Assembly: GCA_002478955.1 (NCBI GenBank)
Contig: DLKK01000113.1
Coordinates: 9,526 to 32,817 of the forward strand
Origin: Treponema sp. UBA7590
Lineage (GTDB): Bacteria > Spirochaetota > Spirochaetia > Treponematales > Treponemataceae
Reading direction: 5' to 3'
DNA length: 23,292 bases
In this document: in pieces, positions 1 to 7,378 of the stretch
How positions within the stretch are numbered: the first letter of the stretch is position 1
How the letters are laid out: each line of letters begins with the position of its first letter
Translations under genes and position numbers: made by a program
Notes under the pieces: generated by a model
The model's input: only the letters and a program-made list of their open reading frames with translations
Told to the model about the DNA's origin: nothing
The model's database searches: none

Positions 1-1292
1 CTCTTCCGGCTTTGATTCTGGAGCAACTTGCTGAAAATCTTAAGCGCATTCCTCGTGGCCGAGAAAAGCTTGACCGTTCGCTGTACGAGCTTCAGAAAAC
101 CAGAATTGACCTTTTTCTTCAGCTTTCCAAGGAAGTTAAGACGCGTGATTCTGTTCTTTTGAATAATTATTCCCAAAAAAAACTAAAAATGAAGCTTAAT
201 GAATCGGAAAAGAAAATTCAGGCGATTCAAAAAAAAATTGATGAAAATCTTATTGAAGTAAAAAAACAGAACGAAAAATACGCTATTCAGATTGAGAATG
301 ATGAGAAACGCAAGAAACAGATTGATGAAGGTCAGATTGTAGACGAAAGCAAGGAAAAAAAATCGTTTGCGGAACTTTTTAAGGAAATGGCAAAAAATTC
401 CAGCGATACACCGGTTATTGAAAATGTTGTCCTTTACCAGAATGACTTCAGCAAATTTTTTGATGCCGGCGAAGAAAAACGTGCCCAGGGATATTCGTCC
501 TATGCGTTTGAGAAAGCCTGCGTTGACGCAAAAATAAATGGGCTTCTTACAGGAACAGTGACAATATACGGTTCTTATATTTCGTGTGCGATTTCGCTGT
601 ATCAGTATCCTGGCGGACGACTTATCGGCAGCGCGATGGATGTTGGCTCGATTGAAAACTTAAGGATTCTTGCGATTTCGCTTGCGCTGCAGATTACTCC
701 AAGAATTGCGGACAGCATGCCTGTTTTGCTGAATATTTCTGTTGAGCCAGAAGCCGCGCTGGAAAAACTTGTGGTCACGGTTGACGGCGTTGTGTACAGA
801 AGTATTTCTCGTCCTCTTCTGGTGCAGAGCGGTGTTCATACTGTTACTTTTTCTTCTGATGGATTTGATACGATTTCTTCCAGCTATGGTTTTACAGGCA
901 GCAGGGACTTTAAAATTGATGTTTTTATGAAGGAAACTCAGGACGGCGAGGTAAAAATCCGACTTGCAAAACCGTATTCCGGCGATATTTTTGGAAATGG
1001 AATTTTTGGCGGCTCAGTTACTCCTGAGAATCCTTTTGGAACTATAAAAGTCAACAACAGGAATGTGCTTGGTCATTTTACAGATTCTGGCGGAAGCTCG
1101 GTGGATTTTTTGATTCCGGCAAAACTTTTAAATGATGGGGAATTTCTTTCCGTAAACGCAAAACCTTTTGACCGAAGCGATTATATAGAAAAGCGTCGCC
1201 GATGGATGTATGCAAGCTACAGCGCTCTTATAGTTTCTTTGGTTCCGACTTTTTATGTATATGGAAATTCCTACGCAAAAAGCCAGGCGTAA
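1..1292 (+). CDS. Coiled-coil / PEGA-like membrane protein, 5'-partial, ended by an in-frame TAA
   Basis: I do not recognise a named family. The frame is already open at base 3 (LPALILEQ...), and the TTG at 12 has no Shine-Dalgarno (SD) sequence, so the true start probably lies upstream of the window. Visible from the N-terminus: a Lys/Glu-rich stretch of about 80 residues (roughly residues 30-110 counted from base 12) that looks like a coiled coil; a mixed region; a PEGA-like beta segment near residues 240-300 (VEPEAALEKLVVTVDGVVYR); and a hydrophobic helix near residues 400-420 (YASYSALIVSLVPTFYVYG). The TAA at 1290-1292 follows ...YAKSQA. The same frame then stays open for another 96 codons with a second hydrophobic helix, so this looks like the first part of a longer protein broken by a nonsense codon. 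PEGA-like modules usually lie outside the membrane and bind envelope material. The role here is unknown. Confidence 0.7.
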   Translation, partial: LPALILEQLAENLKRIPRGREKLDRSLYELQKTRIDLFLQLSKEVKTRDSVLLNNYSQKKLKMKLNESEKKIQAIQKKIDENLIEVKKQNEKYAIQIENDEKRKKQIDEGQIVDESKEKKSFAELFKEMAKNSSDTPVIENVVLYQNDFSKFFDAGEEKRAQGYSSYAFEKACVDAKINGLLTGTVTIYGSYISCAISLYQYPGGRLIGSAMDVGSIENLRILAISLALQITPRIADSMPVLLNISVEPEAALEKLVVTVDGVVYRSISRPLLVQSGVHTVTFSSDGFDTISSSYGFTGSRDFKIDVFMKETQDGEVKIRLAKPYSGDIFGNGIFGGSVTPENPFGTIKVNNRNVLGHFTDSGGSSVDFLIPAKLLNDGEFLSVNAKPFDRSDYIEKRRRWMYASYSALIVSLVPTFYVYGNSYAKSQA

Positions 1293-1583
1293 AACAGCAA
1301 TTACGATATTTCCTATAATGACGCAAAAAACTGGCAGACCGCATCCAATGTGATGATTGGTGTTTCTGCAACTGCAGGCGCTTTTTTTGTATATGAGTTG
1401 ATTCGGTATCTTGTGGCGGCGGAAAATGTTCTTCCAAAATCTGCAAAAACTTTGAGCAAAAAAGAAAAACAAGTTATCTTACAGCAGATTGAAGACGAAA
1501 AACAGCAGAAATTAAATTCAGGGGAAGAAAAATTGCAGAATCTTCCAGGAAATACAGACAACGGAAAAATTCTAGAACAATAA
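1293..1583 (+). pseudogene. C-terminal remnant of the preceding membrane protein, beyond the in-frame stop
   Basis: After the TAA at 1290-1292 the same frame continues without another stop to the TAA at 1581-1583. It encodes NSNYDISYNDAKNWQ, then a hydrophobic helix (VMIGVSATAGAFFVYELIRYL), then a charged tail rich in Lys, Glu and Gln. The only nearby start codons are GTG at 1350 and ATG at 1353. Neither has an SD sequence, and both fall inside the hydrophobic helix, so independent translation looks unlikely. Possible explanations are a recent CAA-to-TAA type mutation, a sequencing error, or stop-codon readthrough. ftsY begins two bases after the final stop, as expected if this was the intact end of an operon gene. 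Confidence 0.65.
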
Positions 1584-1585
1584 AA

Positions 1586-1590
1586 TGGAG
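1586..1590 (+). promoter_or_regulatory. Ribosome binding site that decides the ftsY start
   Basis: TGGAG ends six bases before the ATG at 1597. The earlier in-frame ATG at 1585 has only A-rich sequence upstream and itself overlaps this SD. The ATG at 1597 (product MEKESFKDK) is therefore the better start, although 1585 cannot be excluded. Confidence 0.6.
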
Positions 1591-1596
1591 CATAAA

Positions 1597-2469
1597 ATGG
1601 AAAAGGAATCTTTTAAGGATAAAATAAAGCGGCTTTTCAAGGGAAAACAGCTTTCCTCTGATTTTTTTGATGATCTTGCTGACAATCTTATAGAAGGTGA
1701 TGTTGGCGCAAAAACTGCGTTTGAGCTTTCCGAGCGGCTTGAGGAAATTTGCAAAAAAGAGCACATTTCTGACGAGCAAGGCGTAAAACTTGAATTGAAA
1801 AAAATGCTCCTTGAATTTGTAAAAGAAATTGAGCTTGACCCGAATCCTGAAGGAACAAATATATGGATGATTCTTGGCGTGAATGGCGTTGGAAAAACAA
1901 CAAGCGTTGCAAAACTTGCGAATTTCTACAAAAAGTGTGGTGTTGAGAACATTGTGATGGCTTCTGCGGATACATTCCGCGCGGCTGCAATTGAACAGCT
2001 TAATCTTCATGGGGAACGGCTTGGAATACGCGTTGTAAGCCATCAGCATGGTTCTGACCCGGCGGCTGTTGTTTTTGATGCGGCGGAAGCTTCTGCGGCT
2101 AAAGGAAGTGGTCTTGTGCTTGCGGATACTGCAGGAAGGTTGCACAACAAGGAAAATCTTGTGAAGGAGCTTCAGAAAATCGACAAGATTTGTTCCCAGA
2201 AAGCTAGTGCCGGCTGCTACAAAAAAATCCTTGTGATTGATGCTACAACCGGGCAGAACGCTTTGCGCCAGGCGGAAGTCTTTGATGAGGCTGTAAAGCT
2301 GGACGCAGTGATTCTTACAAAATACGATTCAACTGCAAAAGGTGGCGTGGCTGTAGGAATTGGAAAGGAACTTGGAATTCCTGTGGCTTTTGTGTGCAAT
2401 GGCGAAAAATATGATGACATCGCACGTTTTTCCGCAACCAAATACATTGACGATTTTTTAGGACTCTAA
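1597..2469 (+). CDS. ftsY: Signal recognition particle receptor FtsY (SRP GTPase)
   Basis: FtsY docks ribosome-SRP complexes at the inner membrane for co-translational insertion of membrane proteins. All SRP-GTPase NG-domain motifs are visible (numbered from the alternative ATG at 1585): P-loop GVNGVGKTT at 98-106, DTFRAAA, DTAGR, TKYDSTAKGG and a C-terminal GEKYDDI. A helical N domain (about residues 5-85) precedes the GTPase. There is almost no acidic A domain, so this is a short FtsY close to the bare NG core, with a basic N-terminal helix (FKDKIKRLFKG) suited to lipid contact. It is not the SRP protein Ffh, because there is no Met-rich M domain. Stop at 2467-2469; the next gene starts four bases later, so co-transcription is likely. 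Confidence 0.96.
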   Translation: MEKESFKDKIKRLFKGKQLSSDFFDDLADNLIEGDVGAKTAFELSERLEEICKKEHISDEQGVKLELKKMLLEFVKEIELDPNPEGTNIWMILGVNGVGKTTSVAKLANFYKKCGVENIVMASADTFRAAAIEQLNLHGERLGIRVVSHQHGSDPAAVVFDAAEASAAKGSGLVLADTAGRLHNKENLVKELQKIDKICSQKASAGCYKKILVIDATTGQNALRQAEVFDEAVKLDAVILTKYDSTAKGGVAVGIGKELGIPVAFVCNGEKYDDIARFSATKYIDDFLGL

Positions 2470-2473
2470 CGCT

Positions 2474-3565
2474 TTGAAAAAAAATGCCAGGATTTTCGCC
2501 GTATTTTTATTTTTTTCAGCCGCTTTATTGAATGCGCAAAACTTAAATGTCAGGGCGTGGAAGTATTTGCTTGGCTTTCCTGTGTGGACTTTTGAGCAGG
2601 GACCGGTTCCTCTTGGCGAGTTTCTTGGTTTTGATGTCCCAGAAATTTCTTTTTCGTATCAGGCTTATGATTCTTCGGCAGATGACGGAAAATGGATTTC
2701 TGAGCTTTTTGCGGCAGGAAATGTCTTTACAATACGTCCACCGGAAGAATATTCAGAGCTTTCTGGATTACTGAAAGATTCAGAGGAAAAAGAAATTGAT
2801 GAAATTGCCGGCGCGATCTTGAAAAAATCAATGGAAACAGAGCCTGAAAGTGAAAAAAAATATCTGAATGAAGACAATACGCTTTCTCTTTATTCGTATG
2901 GCGATGAAAATCTTTCCGTGCAAAGAACTGGTTCTGGAACCACGATTGTAAAATCAGACGGAAAAAAAACAATCAGAAGTTATTATGATGAGGAAATGCG
3001 TCTTGTAAGAAAAGAAAACTGGGACACTTCTGGCGGAATTTCTTCCTCAAGACTTGTGGATTCCCAGGAGTTCAACTATTCAGATGGCGCGAAACCTTTT
3101 GCCGGCACAATTTTTTCAGAGAATGAAAAGCATGAGATTCTTTACGACCAGAAAGGGCGGATTGTTTCCTCAAAAAATTACGCGCTTTTCAGAAAAGATG
3201 AAAAAAAGCCTGGAAGATTTTTCCTTGAAAGCATGACAGAATGGAAATATTCAGAAAGCGGAAAAATTCTTGAGAAATATTCTGAGGAGTATTCCTACAG
3301 CAAAAATAAATCGAAAATTCTTGGAACTTCATCAAAAAAAGAAGTCTACGAATACAAAATTCAGGACGGTTCGCCGGACTATTATTTTTATGAGAACGGA
3401 GAACTTCGCGTTTCCACAGTCTACAGTTCATCAGATTCATACGTAACAACGATGACTTTTGACGGCGGTTTTGTTGTTGAATCTTACTACGAGAACGGCA
3501 GACGCAAAAAAGATTTGCTTTATTTGAATGGTATTGTCAGGAGCGTTCAGAATTATGAGGAATAA
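2474..3565 (+). CDS. Secreted protein of unknown function with YwqK-like beta repeats
   Basis: Starts at TTG 2474, with AGGA about ten bases upstream. The N-terminus is a clear signal peptide: KKNAR followed by a hydrophobic run (IFAVFLFFSAALLNA), with likely cleavage after LNA. There is no lipobox Cys, so a soluble periplasmic or outer-membrane-associated protein is expected. The rest (363 residues in all) is rich in Tyr, Ser, Glu and Lys. It shows repeating short strands such as SYYDEEMRLVRKENWD, EILYDQKGRIVSSKNY and YYFYENGELRVSTVY, spaced roughly 30-50 residues apart. This pattern resembles the MORN/YwqK type of 'tyrosine, x, asparagine-glycine' beta-hairpin repeat. No catalytic motif is seen. 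Its place between ftsY and lolC suggests an envelope role, but that is only context. Confidence 0.8.
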   Translation: MKKNARIFAVFLFFSAALLNAQNLNVRAWKYLLGFPVWTFEQGPVPLGEFLGFDVPEISFSYQAYDSSADDGKWISELFAAGNVFTIRPPEEYSELSGLLKDSEEKEIDEIAGAILKKSMETEPESEKKYLNEDNTLSLYSYGDENLSVQRTGSGTTIVKSDGKKTIRSYYDEEMRLVRKENWDTSGGISSSRLVDSQEFNYSDGAKPFAGTIFSENEKHEILYDQKGRIVSSKNYALFRKDEKKPGRFFLESMTEWKYSESGKILEKYSEEYSYSKNKSKILGTSSKKEVYEYKIQDGSPDYYFYENGELRVSTVYSSSDSYVTTMTFDGGFVVESYYENGRRKKDLLYLNGIVRSVQNYEE

Positions 3566-4799
3566 AAGTTTTTCTTCATCCTTGAAATGGGTTTTTGAAG
3601 TTTCCCGGCGTTTTGCGCGCATTGACAGAAAAGGACGCACTTCCGCGACAAATTTTTTGTCTACGCTCGCAATTTGTTTTGGTGTGATGACATTGATTAC
3701 AGTTGTTAGCGTAATGAATGGATTCCAGTTTTTTTCGATAAATCCAATCATGGAGATTTCTTCAGCACATCTGCGTGTTACAGAAGTCCCTGATGAAAGT
3801 CTTGCGGATTTTTTTGATTTCTGTGAGGAAAACCCGAAAATTGCCAGTGTCTCGCCGTTTTATGAGTCGCAGGGGCTTATTGTAGGCGGAAGAAACAAGC
3901 AGTCAGCGGCTGTAATCCGGGCTGTTGACCCGAATATCCGCGAAATTGACAAAGGTTTTGGCAGCCAGCTAAAAATTGTCCTTGGAAAATTCAACCTTGA
4001 AAATCCTGATGGAATTGTTCTAGGAAAGTCTCTTGCGAATCAGCTAGGTGTTACAGTCGGCTCTGCGGTGAATCTTCTTGCTTTGGCTGGAGGAAAAGAT
4101 GTTGCGCTGATTTCCCAGAACCGTCAGTTTACAGTTACTGGACTTTTTTCCTGCAATTATATTGACATTGAGCAAAGCTATTGTTTTGTTAGCCTTGAAG
4201 CCGCAAAAAAATATTTTGGAAAGGATTTGCTTCCTGTTTACGGCATAAAATTAAGAAACTATGAAAATGATGTTTCTGTGCTTTCAGAGATAAAGCAGAA
4301 ATTTCCGGATGTGAAAGTCCAGTCATGGCGTGAATTCAATAAATCGTTTTTTGGTGCTCTTCGGATTGAAAAAAATATTCTTATGCTTCTTGTATGCATT
4401 ATTTTTCTAGTTGTCGGAATAAATATTTACAACGGAATGCGCCGTCTTGTGTTTGAGAAGAGTCAGGAAATTTCAATTCTTTCGGCTCTTGGCGGAACAA
4501 AGAATGAGATAAAGTCGATTTTCATTATGCGCGGTTTTACCAGCGGTGCGGCAGGTTCTTTTTGCGGGCTTGTTCTTGGGCTTTTGGTCTGTGTGAACAT
4601 AAAACCGATTTTTGATTTTGCAGGATTTGTCACGCAGAATTATATGTTCACGGTTTTTGCGCAGATTCCAGCAAAAATAATTTTTCACGAGGTATTTTTC
4701 ATCACTCTTTTTGGAATTGCTTCTCCTTTATGGGCATCGTGGCAGGCAAGCAAAAATGTTCTTGATATGAAAGTTGCGGAGGTTCTTCATGATGAGTAA
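3555..4799 (+). CDS. lolC: Lipoprotein-releasing ABC transporter permease, LolC/LolE family (first subunit)
   Basis: An FtsX/MacB-type permease. The N-terminal helix (TNFLSTLAICFGVMTLITVVSVMNGFQ, split here by description only) carries the family signature SVMNGF. A periplasmic domain of about 230 residues follows, then three C-terminal membrane helices near MLLVCIIFLVVGINIYNG, the GAAGSFCGLVLGLLVC stretch and VFFITLFGIASPLW. The coupling sequence EISILSALGGTKNEI, which contacts the ATPase, is present. I chose ATG 3555 (MRNKSF) over the upstream ATG 3528 because it overlaps the previous gene by only 11 bases and AGGAG lies at 3539-3543. LolC and LolE form a heterodimer that extracts outer-membrane lipoproteins from the inner membrane and passes them to LolA. 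The labels C and E are by gene order, because both subunits belong to the same family. Confidence 0.88.
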   Translation: MRNKSFSSSLKWVFEVSRRFARIDRKGRTSATNFLSTLAICFGVMTLITVVSVMNGFQFFSINPIMEISSAHLRVTEVPDESLADFFDFCEENPKIASVSPFYESQGLIVGGRNKQSAAVIRAVDPNIREIDKGFGSQLKIVLGKFNLENPDGIVLGKSLANQLGVTVGSAVNLLALAGGKDVALISQNRQFTVTGLFSCNYIDIEQSYCFVSLEAAKKYFGKDLLPVYGIKLRNYENDVSVLSEIKQKFPDVKVQSWREFNKSFFGALRIEKNILMLLVCIIFLVVGINIYNGMRRLVFEKSQEISILSALGGTKNEIKSIFIMRGFTSGAAGSFCGLVLGLLVCVNIKPIFDFAGFVTQNYMFTVFAQIPAKIIFHEVFFITLFGIASPLWASWQASKNVLDMKVAEVLHDE

Positions 4800-5496
4800 T
4801 CTGGTAAAAATCAGCAATCTGGAAAAAACATATTCAAATGGGGTTGAAACGCTCACAATATTTAAAGATTTGAATTTAAATGTCCAGGAAGGAAGCAAAA
4901 CTGTTATAACCGGTCAAAGCGGAAGCGGAAAAAGCACACTTTTAAATATAATCGGAAGCATCGATTCTGCTACTTCTGGAACTGTCATCGCCGGGCCGTG
5001 GAATGTTACTTCTCTTTCTGAAAAAGAACAGGCTTTGTACCGTTCAGAATTTCTTGGGTTGGTTTTTCAGTTTCATTATCTTTTAAAAGATTTTTCAGCG
5101 CTGGAAAATGTCTACATGGCAGCTTTTATGGCTGGAATGTCAAAAAAACTGGCGGTAGAAAAGGCCGAGCTTTTGCTTTGCGATGTTGGGCTAAAAGAAC
5201 GAATGAATCATCTTCCGGGGGAACTTTCCGGTGGTGAAAGGCAGCGTGTCGCAGTTGCCCGCGCGCTTATAAATGACCCTAAACTGATTCTTGCGGATGA
5301 ACCGACAGGAAATCTTGATCCGGAAAATGCGCTTCTTATTGGTGAGCTGCTTTTTTCGATGGTTGACAAATACAAAAAAACGCTGATTCTTGTTACGCAT
5401 GACAAGGAACTTTCAAAAAAAGGTGATGTCTGTTATTCAATAAATTGCGGAAATCTTGAAAAAATTGATTTGGAAAAAAACGGAGCAAAAAAATGA
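4789..5496 (+). CDS. lolD: Lipoprotein-releasing system ATP-binding protein LolD
   Basis: ABC ATPase of the MacB/LolD family, 235 residues. Motifs: Walker A GQSGSGKST (42-50), Q-loop in VFQFHYLL (about 92-99), signature LSGGERQRVAVARAL starting at 146, Walker B LILADEPTGNLD (166-177) and switch His 204 in LVTHD. It powers the flanking LolC/LolE permeases. GGAGG at 4778-4782 sits six bases before ATG 4789 and nine before ATG 4792, so either of these two consecutive ATGs may be used. The further-upstream TTG at 4774 overlaps that SD and is rejected. It overlaps lolC by 11 bases and lolE by four (ATGA), so the three genes are likely translated together. Confidence 0.95.
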   Translation: MMSNLVKISNLEKTYSNGVETLTIFKDLNLNVQEGSKTVITGQSGSGKSTLLNIIGSIDSATSGTVIAGPWNVTSLSEKEQALYRSEFLGLVFQFHYLLKDFSALENVYMAAFMAGMSKKLAVEKAELLLCDVGLKERMNHLPGELSGGERQRVAVARALINDPKLILADEPTGNLDPENALLIGELLFSMVDKYKKTLILVTHDKELSKKGDVCYSINCGNLEKIDLEKNGAKK

Positions 5497-6824
5497 CTTT
5501 GAAATCCTCATTGCTTTTTGCATTCCGGTTGATTTTTCCAAGAAGCGCGAAAAAATCTTCTGCGCGGAGAAGTGTTCTTGGCGCAATGGTTTGCATTGGA
5601 ATCAGCCTTATTCCACTGGTCGTGGTTCTTTCTGTCTCAGATGGAATGATTGGCGGAATGACAAGGCGGCTTGTTGGTCTTAGCACAAGTGATCTTGAGA
5701 ATTTTATATCGCGCAAAAGCGACTTTGCAGAATCAAAAGAAAAATTCACCGCGTATGCAAATCTTTTTGCATATGTACCGGGTGTTACAGGCGTTTTTCC
5801 GCAGATAGAAAGCGACGGATTGGCGGCCGGAAAATCCTACAGAACCGGGGCAAGAATCCGCGCTGTTGAACCGGATATTTTTGTTAAGAATAAAGATTTT
5901 TCAACTCTTTTTGAGATTTTTGATGGCGATATTAATTCTTTTGTCTCTGATCCGAAATCAGCTGTAATCGGCACAAAAATGGCTGAGCTTTTAAATTTGA
6001 AGGCTGGCGGCACCTTTCGTCTTATTACAACAAACATAAGACCGAATGGAGGCGTTACGCCTAAAGTCTCAACTTTTAAGGTTGCGGCGGTTGTTTCTTC
6101 CGGTTACCAGGAAATGGACGCGCTTTGGATTTTTATTCCACTGGAAACTGGTTTTTCTGTGATTCCCCGTGAAGCTGCTAATTTTTCTGTCATGATAAAA
6201 ACGTCGGAGACTTTTTCTGGAAAACTTTCAGAAATCCAGCAGGCCTGCGAAAAGGTCTGTGGCGGAAATGGACTTATGTATTCGTGGAAGGAACTTAATT
6301 CAAGTCAGTTTGAAAATTTCTCCTCAACAAAAGTTCTTCTGATTTTTATAATGTTTCTGATTGTCCTTGTTGCTGCGGTTAATATCAGTTCGGCGATTGT
6401 GATGCTTGTTATGGAACGCCGCCGCGAAATCGCGATTTTAAAAAGCATTGGCGGAACGAGCCGCGGAATTACAGTTTCTTTTTTGATTACAGGAATTGTG
6501 TGCGGCTTCTGCGGAATTCTTCTGGGGCTTCCGGTCGGGCTTTTGCTTTCAGTGAATGCGAACGAGCTTGTTTCTTTTACGGAAAAAGTAGTTAACTTTT
6601 TTTCAAGAATTGCGTACATTTTTTCAGGCGGAAGCGCGGACGGATTCTCCCAGGTTCATCTTCTGGATCCGGCTTATTATCTGACTACAATACCAATTTC
6701 AATTCCGTTTGCGGAACTTTTTGCGGTCTGTGTCTCAGTGTTGCTGCTTTCGCTGATTGTTTCTGTTGTTCCAGCCATAAAAGCCGGAAAAGAAAAACCA
6801 CTTGATATTTTCAGGAAATCCTAA
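5493..6824 (+). CDS. lolE: Lipoprotein-releasing ABC transporter permease, LolC/LolE family (second subunit)
   Basis: 443 residues with the same architecture as the first permease. There is a cytoplasmic start (FAFRLIFPRSAKKSSARRSV), a first membrane helix (LGAMVCIGISLIPLVVVLSV) leading into SDGMIGGM, a long periplasmic domain, then three helices (near LIFIMFLIVLVAAVNISSAI, the ITGIVCGFCGILLGLPVG stretch and FAVCVSVLLLSLIVSVVPA). The coupling sequence MERRREIAILKSIGGTSRGI is well conserved. ATG 5493 overlaps the lolD stop by four bases, with GGAG at 5482-5485. It should pair with the 3555-4799 product and the LolD ATPase. Since LolA-LolB routes vary among spirochaetes, what its lipoprotein cargo is cannot be read from the sequence. 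Confidence 0.9.
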   Translation: MTLKSSLLFAFRLIFPRSAKKSSARRSVLGAMVCIGISLIPLVVVLSVSDGMIGGMTRRLVGLSTSDLENFISRKSDFAESKEKFTAYANLFAYVPGVTGVFPQIESDGLAAGKSYRTGARIRAVEPDIFVKNKDFSTLFEIFDGDINSFVSDPKSAVIGTKMAELLNLKAGGTFRLITTNIRPNGGVTPKVSTFKVAAVVSSGYQEMDALWIFIPLETGFSVIPREAANFSVMIKTSETFSGKLSEIQQACEKVCGGNGLMYSWKELNSSQFENFSSTKVLLIFIMFLIVLVAAVNISSAIVMLVMERRREIAILKSIGGTSRGITVSFLITGIVCGFCGILLGLPVGLLLSVNANELVSFTEKVVNFFSRIAYIFSGGSADGFSQVHLLDPAYYLTTIPISIPFAELFAVCVSVLLLSLIVSVVPAIKAGKEKPLDIFRKS

Positions 6825-7378
6825 TGATTTGTGATCTTTGCAAAAAAAATAATGCCGTAATTTTTCTTGAGGCAATAGGAAATGGCGGAAAAAGAAAGTT
6901 GAATCTCTGCATAAATTGCGCTTCGTCCCGCGGAATTTCAACAAAAATGACTGCGCCGGATGTAAAAAATATTGAGGCAATTTTTAAGGAGATAAAAGAG
7001 CGCGACGAAAAAAACAATGAGGATTACTCTCATCTTTGTCCTGTCTGCGGAAGAAGCCTTGCCGAAATAAAAAAGACTGGAATTGTCGGCTGCCCAGAAT
7101 GTTACGGAACTTTCAGGCAGGAAATCACTTCAGAAATGAAAAAAATTGGCATTTCTGAAAAATATTCAGGTTCTATGCCAAAAAGACTTTCGCATTTCAG
7201 AAATTCTCTTACAGATCGGGCTGATCTTCAGGCAAAACTTGAAGAATCTGTAAAATCAGAAAATTACGAGAAAGCCGCTGTATATCGGGATTTTTTACGT
7301 GCGTTGGAGCACGGAAGCGTTTCCCGCGGTTCTGACGAAGAGGTTTCTGGCGATTCAAAAGGAGAGTCCGATGAATAG
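6824..7378 (+). CDS. mcsA: McsA-like zinc-finger/UVR protein, adaptor of the McsB-ClpC system
   Basis: 184 residues. Four Cys-x-x-Cys pairs are visible (CDLC, CINC, CPVC, CPEC), giving two probable treble-clef zinc sites, as in McsA. A C-terminal UVR motif (LQAKLEESVKSENYEKAAVY, about residues 134-153) follows, the element that contacts ClpC or UvrB-type partners. The N-terminus MICDLCKKNNAVIFLE is typical of McsA. The tail is acidic and Ser/Gly-rich. ATG 6824 shares one base with the lolE stop (TAATG), with AGGA seven bases upstream. In Bacillus, McsA activates the arginine kinase McsB and tethers it to ClpC. Here the neighbour is a degenerate McsB, so an adaptor or redox/metal-sensing role may dominate (inference). 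Confidence 0.9.
   Translation: MICDLCKKNNAVIFLEAIGNGGKRKLNLCINCASSRGISTKMTAPDVKNIEAIFKEIKERDEKNNEDYSHLCPVCGRSLAEIKKTGIVGCPECYGTFRQEITSEMKKIGISEKYSGSMPKRLSHFRNSLTDRADLQAKLEESVKSENYEKAAVYRDFLRALEHGSVSRGSDEEVSGDSKGESDE

Noticed and set aside
1290..1292. General reassignment of TAA to a sense codon in this organism
   Set aside because: TAA is used as a normal stop at the ends of ftsY, lolC, lolE and others in this window, where downstream starts follow directly.
1474..2145. 223-codon - strand open frame opposite ftsY
   Set aside because: It lies antisense to a gene with complete SRP-GTPase motifs. Its composition (Phe-, Lys-, Arg-, Cys-rich) is typical of a shadow frame, and it has no RBS.
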